Shown here: piece after piece, positions 51,162 through 61,605 of the stretch
Layout: each line of letters begins with the position of its first letter
How positions within the stretch are numbered: position 1 is the stretch's first letter
Assembly (NCBI GenBank): GCA_030068145.1
Contig: JAPJBO010000276.1
Location: 186,001 to 250,000, forward strand
DNA length: 64,000 nt
From: Diplonema papillatum
Lineage: Eukaryota > Euglenozoa > Diplonemea > Diplonemida > Diplonemidae
Direction: 5' to 3'
Translations under genes and position numbers: made by a program
The notes under the pieces: model-generated
Seen by the model: only the letters and a program-made list of their open reading frames with translations
What the model was told of the DNA's origin: nothing
Database searches by the model: none

Positions 51162-51881
51162 TTAGGCAGCAAGCCGCCGAGAAAAGAGACGGGCACGTCC
51201 CCGGCATTCGATCGACGCGGATCTTCTACTCGATAGCGTTGATAGGTCCCCTTTGATCACCGCCCCGCGAATTGGTTGCGGCCGGGTTTCCAGGTGGACC
51301 CAATTTGTCCTCCCCTGCCGGTAGAGCTTCTTTCCCCCTTTGACGGTATCCCCCTGGAGAGGGGGTACCCAAGCCGGTTCACCTTGATGCCCTAGACTGC
51401 GGCGTAGTGACGTGCCACTGATTAATCGATGCAATTCAGAAACGCCGCATGAAGGACAGACGACGCATGTGACTCGGCGTAGCTGCCAGTTGTCAAGATC
51501 GTATTCTGCGAGCGCGGTTTTGTCTAGTTGGAACAAGGATGTTGAGGTGACGCTTAATTTTCCTTTCCAGCGTCCTTCCTCAATAAGGAGGGTGCCTCGA
51601 CGGCTGGGCAGACCCTCGTTAAACACCACTTGATGCCCTAGACTGCGGCGCAGTGACGTGCAACTGATTAATCGATGCAATTCAGGAACGCCGCATGAAG
51701 GACAGACGACCCGTGTGACTCGGCGTAGCTGCCAGTTGTCAAGATCGTATTCTGCGAGCGCGGTTTTGTCTCGTTGGAACAAGGATGTTGAGGTGACGCT
51801 TAATTTTCCTTTCCAGCGTCCTTCCTCAATAAGGAGGGTGCCTCGACGGCTGGGCAGACCCTCGTTACACACCACAGCCAC
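51162..51881 (-). CDS. Minus-strand ORF with an in-frame 81-residue duplication
   Basis: A 239-residue frame whose first two thirds consist of two 81-residue units (NEGLPSRRGTLLIEEGRWKG, AEYDLDNWQLRRV, VVCPSCGV, ELHRLIS) encoded by a 243-bp direct repeat (51385-51627 and 51628-51870). Because 243 is divisible by three the frame survives. A CxxC is present in each unit, but no family is recognised. It lies among rRNA fragments and may be non-coding. Confidence 0.3.
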   Translation of the reverse strand: MAVVCNEGLPSRRGTLLIEEGRWKGKLSVTSTSLFQRDKTALAEYDLDNWQLRRVTRVVCPSCGVPELHRLISCTSLRRSLGHQVVFNEGLPSRRGTLLIEEGRWKGKLSVTSTSLFQLDKTALAEYDLDNWQLRRVTCVVCPSCGVSELHRLISGTSLRRSLGHQGEPAWVPPLQGDTVKGGKKLYRQGRTNWVHLETRPQPIRGAVIKGDLSTLSSRRSASIECRGRARLFSRRLAA

Positions 51882-52059
51882 GGTCTATCAGGTCCATCTC
51901 TATCCTCCCCGGAACTGCATAGAATTGGCTGATGCTGTAGAAAGCAACCACGTTGCGAATGAGCGCACGGGTGCAAGCGCCCGAAACACGACCCGGTGAA
52001 AATCTTAAAGGAAGTCATCTACTGACTGACTGCGGCAGACCATTGCTCCAGATTCTTTT

Positions 52060-52202
52060 TTGTATAAGCACCTGCTTTGCAGGAAATGCTCGAGGCGACT
52101 GCCAGTTGCGATAGATCAAAGGAGGTAAATGTGCTGTAGCCCACACGAAACACAGGTAAATCTGGGTTTAGTGGCGGGCGTAAGCGTTCAACAAGAAAGT
52201 TT
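52060..52202 (+). repeat. SINE-A copy 8
   Basis: ATAAGCACCTGCTTTGCAGG through GCGGGCGTAAGCGTTCAACA; 3' part absent. Confidence 0.8.
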
Positions 52203-52319
52203 TTTGCATGCACACTCGCAATGCGGGAGTATGACCGTCGTGATCCCGCGTCGCCAGTCCTGCTTACCAGAAGTGGCCCACTTAGAACCAGGATTCTACG
52301 TCAGGGTTCAATGAAGTAA

Positions 52320-52525
52320 CCCCGAGCTCACGCCCATTTAAAGTTTGAGAATAGGTCGAGGAAGCGATTTCCCCAATGCCTCCAATCATTCGCTTTACCT
52401 GGCGTAACTCCTGTTTTGGTTCTAGCTATCCTGAGGGAAACTTCGGAGTGAACCAGCTACTAGATGGTTCGATGGGTCTTTCGCCCCTATACCCAGCTTT
52501 GACGAGATACCGCATGCGGGAGCGG
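52320..52525 (-). rRNA. LSU rRNA fragment, domain II, minus strand
   Basis: On the minus strand: GGGTATAGGGGCGAAAGACC, CATCTAGTAGCTGGTTCACT, CCGAAGTTTCCCTCAGGATA, GGTAAAGCGAATGATTGGAG and CCTATTCTCAAACTTTAAAT. This agrees closely with nuclear LSU and is better preserved than the plus-strand copy at 33125. Confidence 0.88.
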
Positions 52526-52934
52526 CACTTTCGCACTTTTGGCGCTAAATCCAGGCTAATTCGTGTTGGTTTTGCGTAGAATCACTCCCGCACTTTTTCA
52601 CTCCCGCATTCACTCTCCCAACCGGTGGCCGTGTACCAAGTGGTGAGTTCCTTGGTTTCTGGATTTTTTGTTCGGATGGGTACTTGGCCCTACCCCGGCC
52701 TGTACCTTTTCGTTTTTTCATTCTTTTTCTCGGGGTCTGAAAACAAGCAAGTCGACCCCCCTACACACAGTTACAGTGTCAAGATCAAACCTGTTGGTTT
52801 GCAGAAAGCAGCCTTGCTGCTGGAAAAAGATGAAATGAACAGAATCGTTACTAAAAGATCCCAATCACCAATAAAAAAAAAATCAGCCTCTCTCCTCACT
52901 CCGTCTCCCTTTCCACTACTAAAACTATCGGCTC

Positions 52935-53040
52935 TCCCCCCCCCTTGGGGCTTGGCGCTTGTGCTGAACACAAGCCCACAGAGACGGTCAACCTCGGGGC
53001 AGAGCGGGCGGGGTTGCGGGCAGTCTTGGACCGATGAATC
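52935..53040 (-). repeat. Repeat R7, partial minus-strand copy
   Basis: CTTGGGGCTTGGCGCTTGTG and CTGAACACAAGC match the complement of the R7 centre. Confidence 0.65.
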
Positions 53041-53089
53041 CGGTGTGCCTTGCGTAGCTCACGCATTCCTCTAGACTGGGGCTTGGCCC

Positions 53090-53185
53090 ACAGGCATTCA
53101 GTCGTAATCCAGCGAGTGGTACTGTTCGATCAAACAACCATAGGTATCTACTACCAGGGTGCTGCTAGCTTCCACGTCAAAGCTT
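53090..53185 (-). rRNA. LSU rRNA 3' region fragment, minus strand (probable pseudogene)
   Basis: The minus strand reads CAGTACCACTCGCTGGATTA then CGACTGAATGCCTGTGG, comparable to the LSU stretch GAAGCTACCATCTGTGGGAT, TATGACTGAACGCCTCTAAG. Similarity upstream is weak. Confidence 0.55.
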
Positions 53186-53452
53186 TGCATGCTGCGGTTT
53201 GACCGTCTGCGCTCGTTGTCCCCAGCGCGAACCTCCTTCTCTCTTATTATCCTTCCTCCCGGACGTTCCTGCACTGCTCTCGTATATCCCTTCATCCGGT
53301 GCTTTGCGCTACCTCCTCTCTGTATTCTGGACTCGCCCGCTCGAGGGCCACATCACTTCCTACATACCTCTTGACGAACGAAAGGTTGCCCTTTTTGTCC
53401 TTTGTTTGTGTTAACAATGCATTTGTTGGTACTTAAGATTAGTAGTTGACAG

Positions 53453-54295
53453 ACGGCGATGAGGAGGAGGGCGAGTACGAGAGAGCAGCGGCGAGAAGGA
53501 TCAAGTACACGGCACCCGCCGCCAACGAAGAGGATGGCCGAAGCCTCCGGTCCCAACCCCGGTTGCACCGGCGGACAACACGGGCAGACCCACCCCGAAA
53601 CCACCAATAAAACCCACCCAAAGACAAGGTCTATTTCACGATACGAGTAGTGACAGTCACCTTCCCCCGCCTCGAAGGTCACTCGGAGACTCTAAAGCCC
53701 CGGGTTCTCAATCGAACCTTAACTCCAAGAAGAACTCGAAACGGTCGTATAACAACTAACAAGCAGGACAACACCCCGAGAAGGGGGGTAAACCGGTAAT
53801 TGGGAAAAGTGGGGGGGAGTGGCTGATGACTAGCGAAGACAACGAGTTGGAAGACTTGCAGAAGAAGCTCCGGCAGCTTGAGAAGCGCGCGGAGAACCGG
53901 AAGAAGTGCATCCCCGTGGACGACGACGATGAGGAGGAGGGCGAGTACGAGAGAGCAGCGGTGAGAAGGATCAAGTACACGGCACCCGCCGCCAACGAAG
54001 AGGATGGCCGAAGCCTCCGGTCCCAACCCCGGTTGCACCGGCGGACAACACGGGCAGACCCACCCCGAAACCACCAATAAAACCCACCCAAAGACAAGGT
54101 CTATTTCACTATACGAGTAGTGACAGTCACCTTCCCCCGCCTCGAAGGTCACTCGGAGACTCTAAAGCCCCGGGTTCTCAATCGAAACTTAACTCCAAGA
54201 AGAACTCGAAACGGTCGTATAACAACTAACAAGCAGGACAACACCCCGAGAAGGGGGGTAAACCGGTAATTGGGAAAAGTGGGGGGGAGTGGCTG
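53453..54295 (+). pseudogene. Two relics of the CEP164-like exon 1
   Basis: Tandem 470-bp units. 53659-54128 carries leader, ATG (53826) and the first ~55 codons (TSEDNELEDLQKKLRQLEKR) but then lacks bases found in the parent (GGCACCCGCCGCCAACGAAG against GGCACCCCCGTCGGAGC), shifting frame to a stop at 54080. 53453-53658 is the 3' part of a further unit. Each unit ends with AATAAAACCCACCCAAAGAC and the GGTCACTCGGAGACTCTAAA motif. The intact gene is the third unit. Confidence 0.9.
54143..54200 (+). other. Pre-exon repeat motif upstream of the CEP164-like gene
   Basis: GGTCACTCGGAGACTCTAAA, GCCCCGGGTTCTCAATCG and ACTTAACTCCAAGA, 96 nt before the ATG. An identical arrangement (53672-53730) precedes the relic. 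Confidence 0.75.
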
Positions 54296-55297
54296 ATGAC
54301 CAGCGAAGACAACGAGTTGGAAGACTTGCAGAAGAAGCTCCGGCAGCTTGAGAGGCGCGCGGAGAACCGGAAGAAGGGCATCCCCGTGGACGACGACGAT
54401 GAGGAGGAGGGCGAGTACGAGAGAGCAGCGGTGAGAAGGATCAAGTACACGGCACCCCCGTCGGAGCATCCCAACGAAGAGAAAAGGAGAGGATGGCCGA
54501 AGCCTCCCGTCCCGACCCCGGTCGCACCGGCGGACAACACGGGCAGACCCACCCCGAAGCCGCCGGCAGACCTGCAGCCCCAGCCGCCTTCCAAGCAGCC
54601 GCCTGCACCCGCCGACCCGGGGTGCCCCCCCAGGGGGGAGCGCCTGAAGGCGCCGGATGCGAAGGCGAAGCCACCCCAGGGTGAATCGCCTGGGGTCAAC
54701 TCCGCCCTGCTGCCGCCCCACCGCTCGCTGTCGCCCAACTCCCTGGGGGCGCGCGCGGAGAGCTGGGAGGAGGAAGAAGAGGAGCCGCGGTCGGGCGATG
54801 TGTCGCCGGTGCAGCCTGCCGCGGCTGTTCCGCATGACGATCCGCCACCACCCCCCGGGGGCCCGCAGCCGGCCGAAAGCGACGCTGATGGCGGTGCTGG
54901 GCAGCAGCTGGAGTTATCAACGCTGCAAGCATACGCCGAAATGATCGGGCTTAACCCGGCGGTAACCCCGTCAGACGCGCACCTCATGTGGATCGCCGAG
55001 GAAGGCATGGCCGCTCCTCTATCCCCCGAGTGGTGCGTGAACGCGACGGAAGCCGGCGACGTCTACTACATCCACCTCCCGACGCGAGAAACTACGTGGC
55101 AGCACCCGTCGACCACGCACTACACCGCAGTCGTGGTCAAGCACAAAGCGCGGCTGCACGCCGTCATCGAGGAATTCTCGTACCTCGAAAACGAGGGGTG
55201 GTCCCTCCCGCTGCCGAAGACCAGCATCACCCTCGACGCGAAGGCGTTCATGAACGCCGAGTTGTACTTGCACAAGTCGTGGGCCGTCGACGAGCGG
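54296..55297 (+). CDS. CEP164-like WW domain protein, exon 1
   Basis: Residues 1-334 of a 412-residue protein. The N-terminus is a charged coiled coil (ELEDLQKKLRQLERRAENRK), then an acidic patch and a long Pro-rich linker. At ~218-275 is the signature region: YAEMIGLNPAVTPSDAHLMW, IAEEGMAAPLSPEW, GDVYYIHLPTRETTWQHP and HYTAVVVKHKARL. In CEP164 the same order occurs (IGIDP, LMWLAREGI-APLP-EWKP, GDIYYFN, W-HPCDEHY), so this is the CEP164-type WW module rather than a generic one. CEP164 builds distal appendages of the mother centriole and recruits TTBK2 for ciliogenesis; a basal-body role is inferred. The donor is GAGCGG before GTATGCA, phase 0. Confidence 0.82.
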
Positions 55298-55870
55298 GTA
55301 TGCAACACGTCATCAACCTCAACTCGTACACACATCAGTCATCAGTGTTGCTAGATGGTTGTGTCCAACAAATGGAACAAAAACCCCGATTGGCTGCGTA
55401 CTATCCTCACTCCCGTTAGATGAACAAGACAGGTTTGAAGGAAAGTGCGCGCAAACAAAGGAAGTGCCAGACCCGTTTTTTTTGCATATCATTTTGGTCA
55501 CGTGTTGTGCAACAAGCCAACACGACAACTAGCAGAGCTTTGAGCCGTGACTGCTGCACCGTGTGATACGTGTGGCTAATACGTCACGTCATTGTATGCC
55601 ACGTGTTCACGCGTTGCACAGTGTGATGCAGGTGACAAATACTTCACGGCCCTGCTACGTGTCGTTTGCTTGTTGCATGCCACGTGTTGGACTGTGTGAT
55701 ACGTGCGACCAATACTTCACGACCGTGCTACGTGCCCTTTGTTTGTTGCATGTCGTGCGATCACACTTGTTGCACCATGTCCCACGCTGACATGACCAAT
55801 ATGACCAAAACGCCGCAACTACACGTTGTTTGATTGTTGCACCGTGTGACGTATCACACAACTACCGCAG
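55298..55870 (+). other. Intron of the CEP164-like gene
   Basis: Starts GTATGCAACACG and ends CACAACTACCGCAG. It contains five diverged ~60-bp units built on TTGCACCGTGTGATACGTG and TACTTCACG-CCGTGCTACGTG (55550-55860). Confidence 0.75.
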
Positions 55871-56107
55871 GAACACCCGGGGGAGCCCGTGCCGATCGGC
55901 CTGGAGCAGTTTCCGATGGATATGATCCGGAGCCTGGAGTGCTGCACCGTGTCGCCGGCGGAGCCTGGCATCATAAACCTGATACGGCAGCAGGACGGAC
56001 CGGGCAGCGTCGTCTCGCACTGGATCGAGGTCAGCGACGACGCTTCGGTCATGATCCTGCGTGAGCACATGCAGGCCTTCAGTGACATCCCACAGATTGA
56101 CTACTGA
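55871..56107 (+). CDS. CEP164-like WW domain protein, exon 2
   Basis: The final 78 residues (EHPGEPVPIGLEQFPMDMIR, SLECCTVSPAEPGIINLIRQ, VSHWIEVSDDASVMILREHM, QAFSDIPQIDY) and TGA. It enters in phase 0. No known domain; not similar to the coiled-coil C-terminus of animal CEP164, so this is a short form or a different member of the WW group. Confidence 0.75.
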   Translation, partial: EHPGEPVPIGLEQFPMDMIRSLECCTVSPAEPGIINLIRQQDGPGSVVSHWIEVSDDASVMILREHMQAFSDIPQIDY

Positions 56108-56179
56108 TCTCCAGCTCCAGCCTCCTGGACACGTGCTTCCAGTCGAGACTTGTCTTAAAGAAAGAAAGTAGGCGGGCTT

Positions 56180-57240
56180 TCAGGTACCTCTGTTATAGGT
56201 CGACGACAACGAGGTCGTCGACGTCTTCGTTATGACTCTGTGGGAGCCCATGCAAATTGGATACCGAAGGCCAGCTCCTTCTAGTCGAGGGTCTCACGCC
56301 AGATAGCGAAGAAAGTAAGTAGGTGGGCTTTTTCCATCACGTGCCTGTGTTAAGAGGTCAATGCCGATGCTTCTTTTAGGACTCTACAGAACGAGGCCGG
56401 CCTTCAGTGACATTCCACAGATTGACTACTGATCGCCAGTTCCAGCCTCCTGGACACGTGCTTCCAATCGAGGGTTTCACGTCAACTTATCTTGCGAAGG
56501 TAGGTGGCTTTCAGGTACCTCTGTGAGAAGTCAACGACGGTGCTTCGGTTATGACCCTGCGGGAGCACATGCAGATTGATTACTGGACCCTGGATGGCCA
56601 GCCCCAGCCTCCTGGGGCACCAGCTTCAGTTGAGGTGTTACGGCTTCGTTCCACACCACCTTTTTCGCGAGCTTCGTGACCTTTTCACAGAAGTCTTCAG
56701 CGTCCCGGATGCTGGCCGTTTGCATCGCTTGGAGGTGGAGGGTGGGGTTTCATGGTGGGCTGCGGCGGTGGTGCATGTGTGGGAGTCTTCGACGCCAGCT
56801 TACGCGGCTGCGGGGGAGTCTCGTCCATGGATGACGGGGCTGCGCAATCACGGGCGAGGAAGACCGCCAAGCGTGATCGCTGCGAAGCAAGTGCAAGTAG
56901 GTGGGGTTTCCCCAGGCGACGCTTCGATCATGATCCTTGTGGAACACACTGCAGTCGTTCAGTGTTGTCCCGCAAATCGACGGTTTCGCAGGCGTTTAAT
57001 CTGGTGCCTGTGGGTGCCGCCAATCCTTGGCCATGTTTCTGCGAGAGCACATCTGTGGAGTCCTGCACTTCAAATGGGCTACTGACGGCCACGCTCCGAC
57101 CTCTCCCGTTCACGGGTTTCTCGTCGAGGTTTTACGTCAACTGTCGTTGCGGAGCAAACAAGGAGGTTGGCTTTCCCCAGGGGTATCATCTGGCACCTAT
57201 CCTTAGGCCTTCACCGGCACGGACACCTAGTCAAGGTTTA
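56180..57240 (+). pseudogene. Degenerate tandem relics of the CEP164-like 3' end
   Basis: The sequence GACGACGCTTCGGTCATGAT-CTGCG-GAGCACATGCAG, CCACAGATTGACTACTGATC and CCAGCCTCCTGGACACGTGC recurs, increasingly diverged, at ~56195-56275, 56395-56470, 56525-56615 and 56905-56950, with GTAGG-GGGCTTTC-AGGTACCT between. None is open; these are copies of exon 2's end plus 3' flank. Confidence 0.8.
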
Positions 57241-57429
57241 ACGCCATTTTGTCGTTGCGAAGAGAAAACACACTGCCCAGGCCCTGCTCTAACAGCACAA
57301 AAGGGAAACCCCCCCTTTCCCCCCCCCCCCCGAGGCAAGTAGCGCCTGAACACGAAACTAAGATTTTCCCCCCCCGCCTCACAAGTCAAACGGAGACTTC
57401 AAAAACCCGACCTCTTACTGCAAGAAACA

Positions 57430-57575
57430 GTGCTGTCCTGTCTGCAGACACTCAGGCCGCGCTGATGATGGTCCGCCTTATATGTGTCCGTGGCTTAAAG
57501 GACCGAAACACGGCGCAGACGGAACCAGTGCGGTGTTGAGCACATACCCATTCCAAGCACGTTCTTGCAATCCCA
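57430..57575 (+). repeat. Dispersed repeat R1, copy
   Basis: CTGTCCTGTCTGCAGACACT through CATTCCAAGCACGTTCTTGC; the 5' third is missing. Just upstream at 57384-57425 is an isolated pre-exon-type motif (CAAACGGAGACTTCAAAAAC) and the AACTAAGATTTTCCCCCC repeat. Confidence 0.75.
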
Positions 57576-57783
57576 CCCCCCCGTCTACGTGAACAAGCAC
57601 AACCCCCACTAGCCGTGCGCTTTCACTTGTGATACTGCAAGCAAAATCACTCATTGATGAGACAGATGCCGAAAAAAGAAAGAAAAAGAGAGTTCCTTCG
57701 GCCGGGAATGCCATCGCGCATGTGCGCGATACTCGTTTTTAGCCGGATGCCGCACTTGTTGCGATCAATGACCGGCCAGTTTT

Positions 57784-58010
57784 CTTTGTAAGCACCCGCT
57801 TTGTAAAAGGAGGGGGGTCGAATAATAACAGTTGTTTGACACGTGTCCAGCTTTTAAAAAAATAGCTACCCGTATTGTACCCTGCTGTCGACGCATCGTG
57901 CATACCCGGTTTAGTATTCGACACGAATCTAACACGGTGTTATTATTCGACCCGGCCCTTTAGGAAACACTCGAGGAGGCCGCCAGTTGCAACGTTATCT
58001 CAGAGAGGAG
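57784..58010 (+). repeat. SINE-A copy 9, split by a MITE
   Basis: TAAGCACCCGCTTTGTA (57788-57805) continues after the insertion as TAGGAAACACTCGAGGAGGC (57961 on). Removing 57806-57960 and one TA restores the consensus exactly at the junction. Confidence 0.85.
57806..57960. mobile_element. 155-bp mariner-like MITE inserted in SINE-A
   Basis: Inverted ends AAAGGAGGGGGGTCGAATAA on the left and the complement of TTATTCGACCCGGCCCTT on the right; a core of 16 bp (GGGTCGAATAATAACA, 57815-57830 and 57938-57953) is perfect. TA stands at both borders (57804-57805 and 57961-57962), the Tc1/mariner target duplication. Confidence 0.88.
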
Positions 58011-58470
58011 GAATTTATATCGGCTGCTCTCAGTGTTGGGCATATTGCAGTTGGACATTGCAGTCCTGCGGTTTTCGTGTGCAATGAGAGGAAAGGAATG
58101 AGGAAATCCGAATAACAACTAACGATGGTGTGATACCCTAATGGTACTTTGGACACCCTGCGGGGTCATTCGACCTATCCAACAAATTGTTTCCCCCGAA
58201 GAACAGACAAGTAGATTCGTCAAGCCTCGCTGCCCGAGCCTGCTTGTCGAACACAATCGTTGTGCCTATGGCGACGGAAAGGGTTCTCTCTGTGACAGGA
58301 GGAAAATGCTGTTACGTTTCACCGGCACAGAGGGAAAAGGGGGGAGACCTAGGGATTTCTTGTACAGCCACCACGTGTGAGAGAACAGGCTAAGAACAGG
58401 CTAGAGTGCCCGTCCAACCAGACGCAGATCCTCGACGCTGCGGCGTGCCCGTTCTACGCTACATTAATGT

Positions 58471-58617
58471 GTTGTATAAGCACCTGCTTTGTAGGAAATA
58501 CTTGAGGAGGCTGCCAGCTGCAAAATATCCAAGGAGGTAAGTTTGCTGTCGCCCACACGAAACACAGGTAAATCTGGGTTCAGTGGCGGGTGTAAGCGTT
58601 CAACAAGAAAAGTGAGC
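58471..58617 (+). repeat. SINE-A copy 10
   Basis: ATAAGCACCTGCTTTGTAGG through GGCGGGTGTAAGCGTTCAAC; followed by unrelated DNA. Confidence 0.8.
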
Positions 58618-58619
58618 AC

Positions 58620-60546
58620 TTTCTCGACATGGGGTGGATGTTGCCGTCTCCGACGGGGGTCTGCGGCAGAATACTCGTTCCAGGAGATAAGGGGCCGACG
58701 CTGTTCCTGGGTTCGGGTCGCCTCCTGTCAGAATAGTAACCAGGAGGCGGCCCTCCGAGTACCTTTTTCTTACCTTTTCTGCCTCGGGGAGCTTCTTCTC
58801 TTCAGAAAGGTCTGGCGATACCGTCCGGTCTGGCGGTAGTCCAGCAGGCAATGGGACGTGTGTTACATGGCCAATGCGTTGACGGCAGTCGTTCGTTGTC
58901 TTTCGTTTTTGATGCACTCACTACAAACCGGCGTTAGAAGGACACGCCCTTCCTGGAATGGATCGGAGTTGCTCACGTGCAGCAGTGTGCAATACAAGCA
59001 TGGCTTTTTCTCCATTCGAAGCCTGCGACCAACGGGTAATCTGCCGCCGGCCTACCACAGTCGTCAATTTGTAGTATTAGTGTGTGGTCCTTTTTAAGAT
59101 GGATTGTGTCTGGCGCTCTCTCTCTCCCTTAGGGTTGCCGCCCGAGGGAACGGGCTGTTAGCCGAAACTCGACGCCGGTCTCTCCGGATTGCACCAGGAG
59201 AGAACTTCGCGGCGGATCACAAAGCACCCGCCCTGCACGAGGCACGCGCCCAAGACCCGTGCACGGCCACTGTAGCACCCTCCATGTTTGCACCTTCCTC
59301 GGATGCTACGGTCGGGAAGGGGCTTCAATGTAGTTGGGACAACACGTTCCCCTACCCCGCGGGGTTACCACCGGGGCAACTGCCGCAGCAGCCGCAGATA
59401 CGTCCTTCTGCCCTTGGCTCACTTTCGGGAGGTGTCGCTGCTCACCTACCAGTGGGTTCCTGGTTGTTGCCCTAATTTGTTGCATTGGTGTGTGTGGGCC
59501 TTTGAAGCGTGGACGATGCCTCTCGCGCTGCTCCCGTCGAGGTTCCTGGGTCATGCCAAAGCGCCGCCGCCCGGGTTAAGGGGTTGCCGGAATTTGTTGC
59601 ATTAGTGTGATTGTCAGGCCTTCGACTACCCTGAGCAACGCGCTACCACAGTCGGAGACCTCAAGAAAGCACCTGGGAAGACGGCAAGAGTTCTCACCAC
59701 TTTGTCACGACAGCAAGAATGAGGAAGAGACAAGAACCAGGAGGCGCCAAACGAAACACCGAGGAATTGGAGCTGGCGTCTTCTCAAAAAAGAATCGGGA
59801 AGGTGTGACTGACATTCTTTGATCCTGTTGGTTCGGGCTTGTTCAGAAGTGCTACCATTTTACCGGGATATTACTAGTCGTCGAAGCCAGCCCCACCCCG
59901 AATTCTTCTGGTATCGATTCGAGGTGGTCGTGCTCGTCTAGCCATGCGTCTTGCTCCAGTTCCCTCAGTAAACTGCAAGAAGGGCCACCCGAAGCGGATT
60001 GCGGACGGTGTCCCCGTTTTCGAGGAAACCAGCGCGTGTGTCCGCTGCACGGCAAGCCGAAGTGCGAGGGCTGCACCCGCTGGAAGGGTGCTGCTCCAAC
60101 CACCACGAGGAAGGGGAAGGGAAGGGCTGGCGGTGAAGATGTGCACGAAGCACCGCATGACGGCGTGCTCAAGAGTTCCACTATCCCGTCAGGAAAACAA
60201 CCAAGAGCTTCCGCCGCCACACGATCCGTCAAGAGAAGGCACCAGGAAGGGGCAAGAAAGCTTATCCGTTGCACAGCAACACAGCAGCCGGGAAAAAACG
60301 AAGGACACAACCCGTCAAGTAGTAGCAAATCAGCCACCGGCGGTGGAAAAACCAGACTTCACTGGTCAGCTGCTGCTCTCTCCCTCTCAAGAAGTTTTCA
60401 TTCGACGGGCCCGTTGGAGGATCAGTGGAAGAACAAGAACACAGTCCCAGACATGGCTAGCCACAACTCGTAATTGTACACCAAAGAAACAACCTACACG
60501 TCCACCCTCACAGCCACCTTATTGGCTTTAAGAGAACCCATTTAGC
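58620..60546. other. Interval without a firm gene
   Basis: Contains a block at 59590-59645 (TTGTCAGGCCTTCGACTACC) shared with 49.1 kb. Two overlapping frames at 59944-60531 and 60036-60473 carry possible Cys pairs (VNCKKGHPKR and CPLHGKPKCEGCTRW) but are separated by a frameshift, and no family was recognised. Confidence 0.4.
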
Positions 60547-60605
60547 ACGGGTCACCTGGAGACCCTAAAATCCCGAATTTGTATGCAACCTTTAACTCTA
60601 GAAAA
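60547..60605 (+). other. Pre-exon repeat motif at the start of transporter 2
   Basis: GGTCACCTGGAGACCCTAAA, ATCCCGAATTTGTATGC and CAACCTTTAACTCTAGAAAA, then a poly-C run and the coding sequence. The ATG at 60583 falls inside the motif, so the ATG at 60664 may be the real start. Confidence 0.65.
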
Positions 60606-61155
60606 GGACCCCCCCCCCCCCCCCCCTCCAGAGGAAGCGAACAAGAGGACGAAAAGCGGGAAGATGTACGACGAGGAACGCCACGGGCTGCTGAACCAGC
60701 CGGCCATCTATGAGAAGCCGTCGCTGATGCTGTTCGTGGCGGTGCTGACGGGGACGCTGGTCTCGTTTTCGTTCGGCTACTGCCTCGGGTTCACGTCGCC
60801 CGTCTTCAACCCGGCGCCACCGCCCGGCAACGTCACCGACGATTACTTGCACACGTACGCCCTCGACTACGAGATGAACATGAACAGCGATCAGCAAACG
60901 TGGTTCGGGTCGGTCGTGAACCTGGGCGCCGCGTTCGGCGCCATCCTGTGCGGAGCTCCCGTCGACCGGTTCGGGAAGCGCTTCGGAATGCTCGCGGCCA
61001 ACATCTGCTTCGGCGTCGGGTGGGGCATCCTCCTCTGCTGCCGCGCGGTAAGAGACGACGAAAGCAACAGCGGCACCATGGCGGTCATGTACACAGCCCG
61101 GATCATCTGCGGCTTCGGAATCGGCTTCACGTGCAACTCGGTCGGGAACTACCAG
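60583..61155 (+). CDS. MFS sugar transporter 2, exon 1 (gene runs off the window)
   Basis: 191 residues (164 if translation starts at the ATG at 60664). TM1 LFVAVLTGTLVSFSFGYCLG, TM2 WFGSVVNLGAAFGAILCGAP with the loop motif DRFGKRFG, TM3 NICFGVGWGILLCC, then ARIICGFGIGFTCNSVGNYQ. It is a paralogue of transporter 1: same spacing of GFTSPxFN, QQ-TWFGS-VNLGA and FGKR. The donor is ACCAG before GTACGAT (phase 0). No continuing exon was identified before 64000. A long proline tract encoded by poly-C precedes the ATG at 60664 and argues for that start. Confidence 0.82.
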
Positions 61156-61187
61156 GTACGATTGACTCACATTCCGAGAGCATGGAA

Positions 61188-61189
<2 letters not shown>

Positions 61190-61256
<67 letters not shown>
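61190..61256 (+). repeat. (AG)n microsatellite
   Basis: About 33 AG units at the start of transporter 2 intron 1. Confidence 0.95.
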
Positions 61257-61259
<3 letters not shown>

Positions 61260-61439
61260 GAAACTTGGTGTTCAGCAACACCTCCCATTCTGGACTTCAG
61301 AATGACACCTAACAGGGGGGAAGGAAACAATGAAAGAGGAGTTTTAGTTTCGTAGTCTGAGCCCTGCGTCTTTTGGATGGTGTATCCTGCTCTTCTAGGT
61401 CAAACACAGGGGGGGTTAGTTCTGGGGTCTCGGCGTCAT

Positions 61440-61605
61440 GATTCAAAAGGTCCAAAAAAGGTACCGATGGCGTACGAGAATATGTGAATCAAAAAAGGTA
61501 CCGATGGCGTACGGAGAATGAATGAATCAAAAAAGGTACCGATGGCGTCATACAGGTGAAATGAATCAAAAAAGGTACCGATGGCGTCAGAGTATGACGC
61601 CATCG
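61440..61605 (+). repeat. ~42-bp minisatellite, four units
   Basis: AAAAAAGGTACCGATGGCGT four times, the last followed by an inverted ACGCCATCGGGAACGGT. Confidence 0.9.

Noticed and set aside
59944..60531. Cys-rich ORF as a zinc-finger gene
   Set aside because: The two Cys pairs fall in different frames and there is no supporting splice site or homology; left as unassigned.
61127..61330. Ser-Leu repeat ORF
   Set aside because: Translation of the (AG)n microsatellite.
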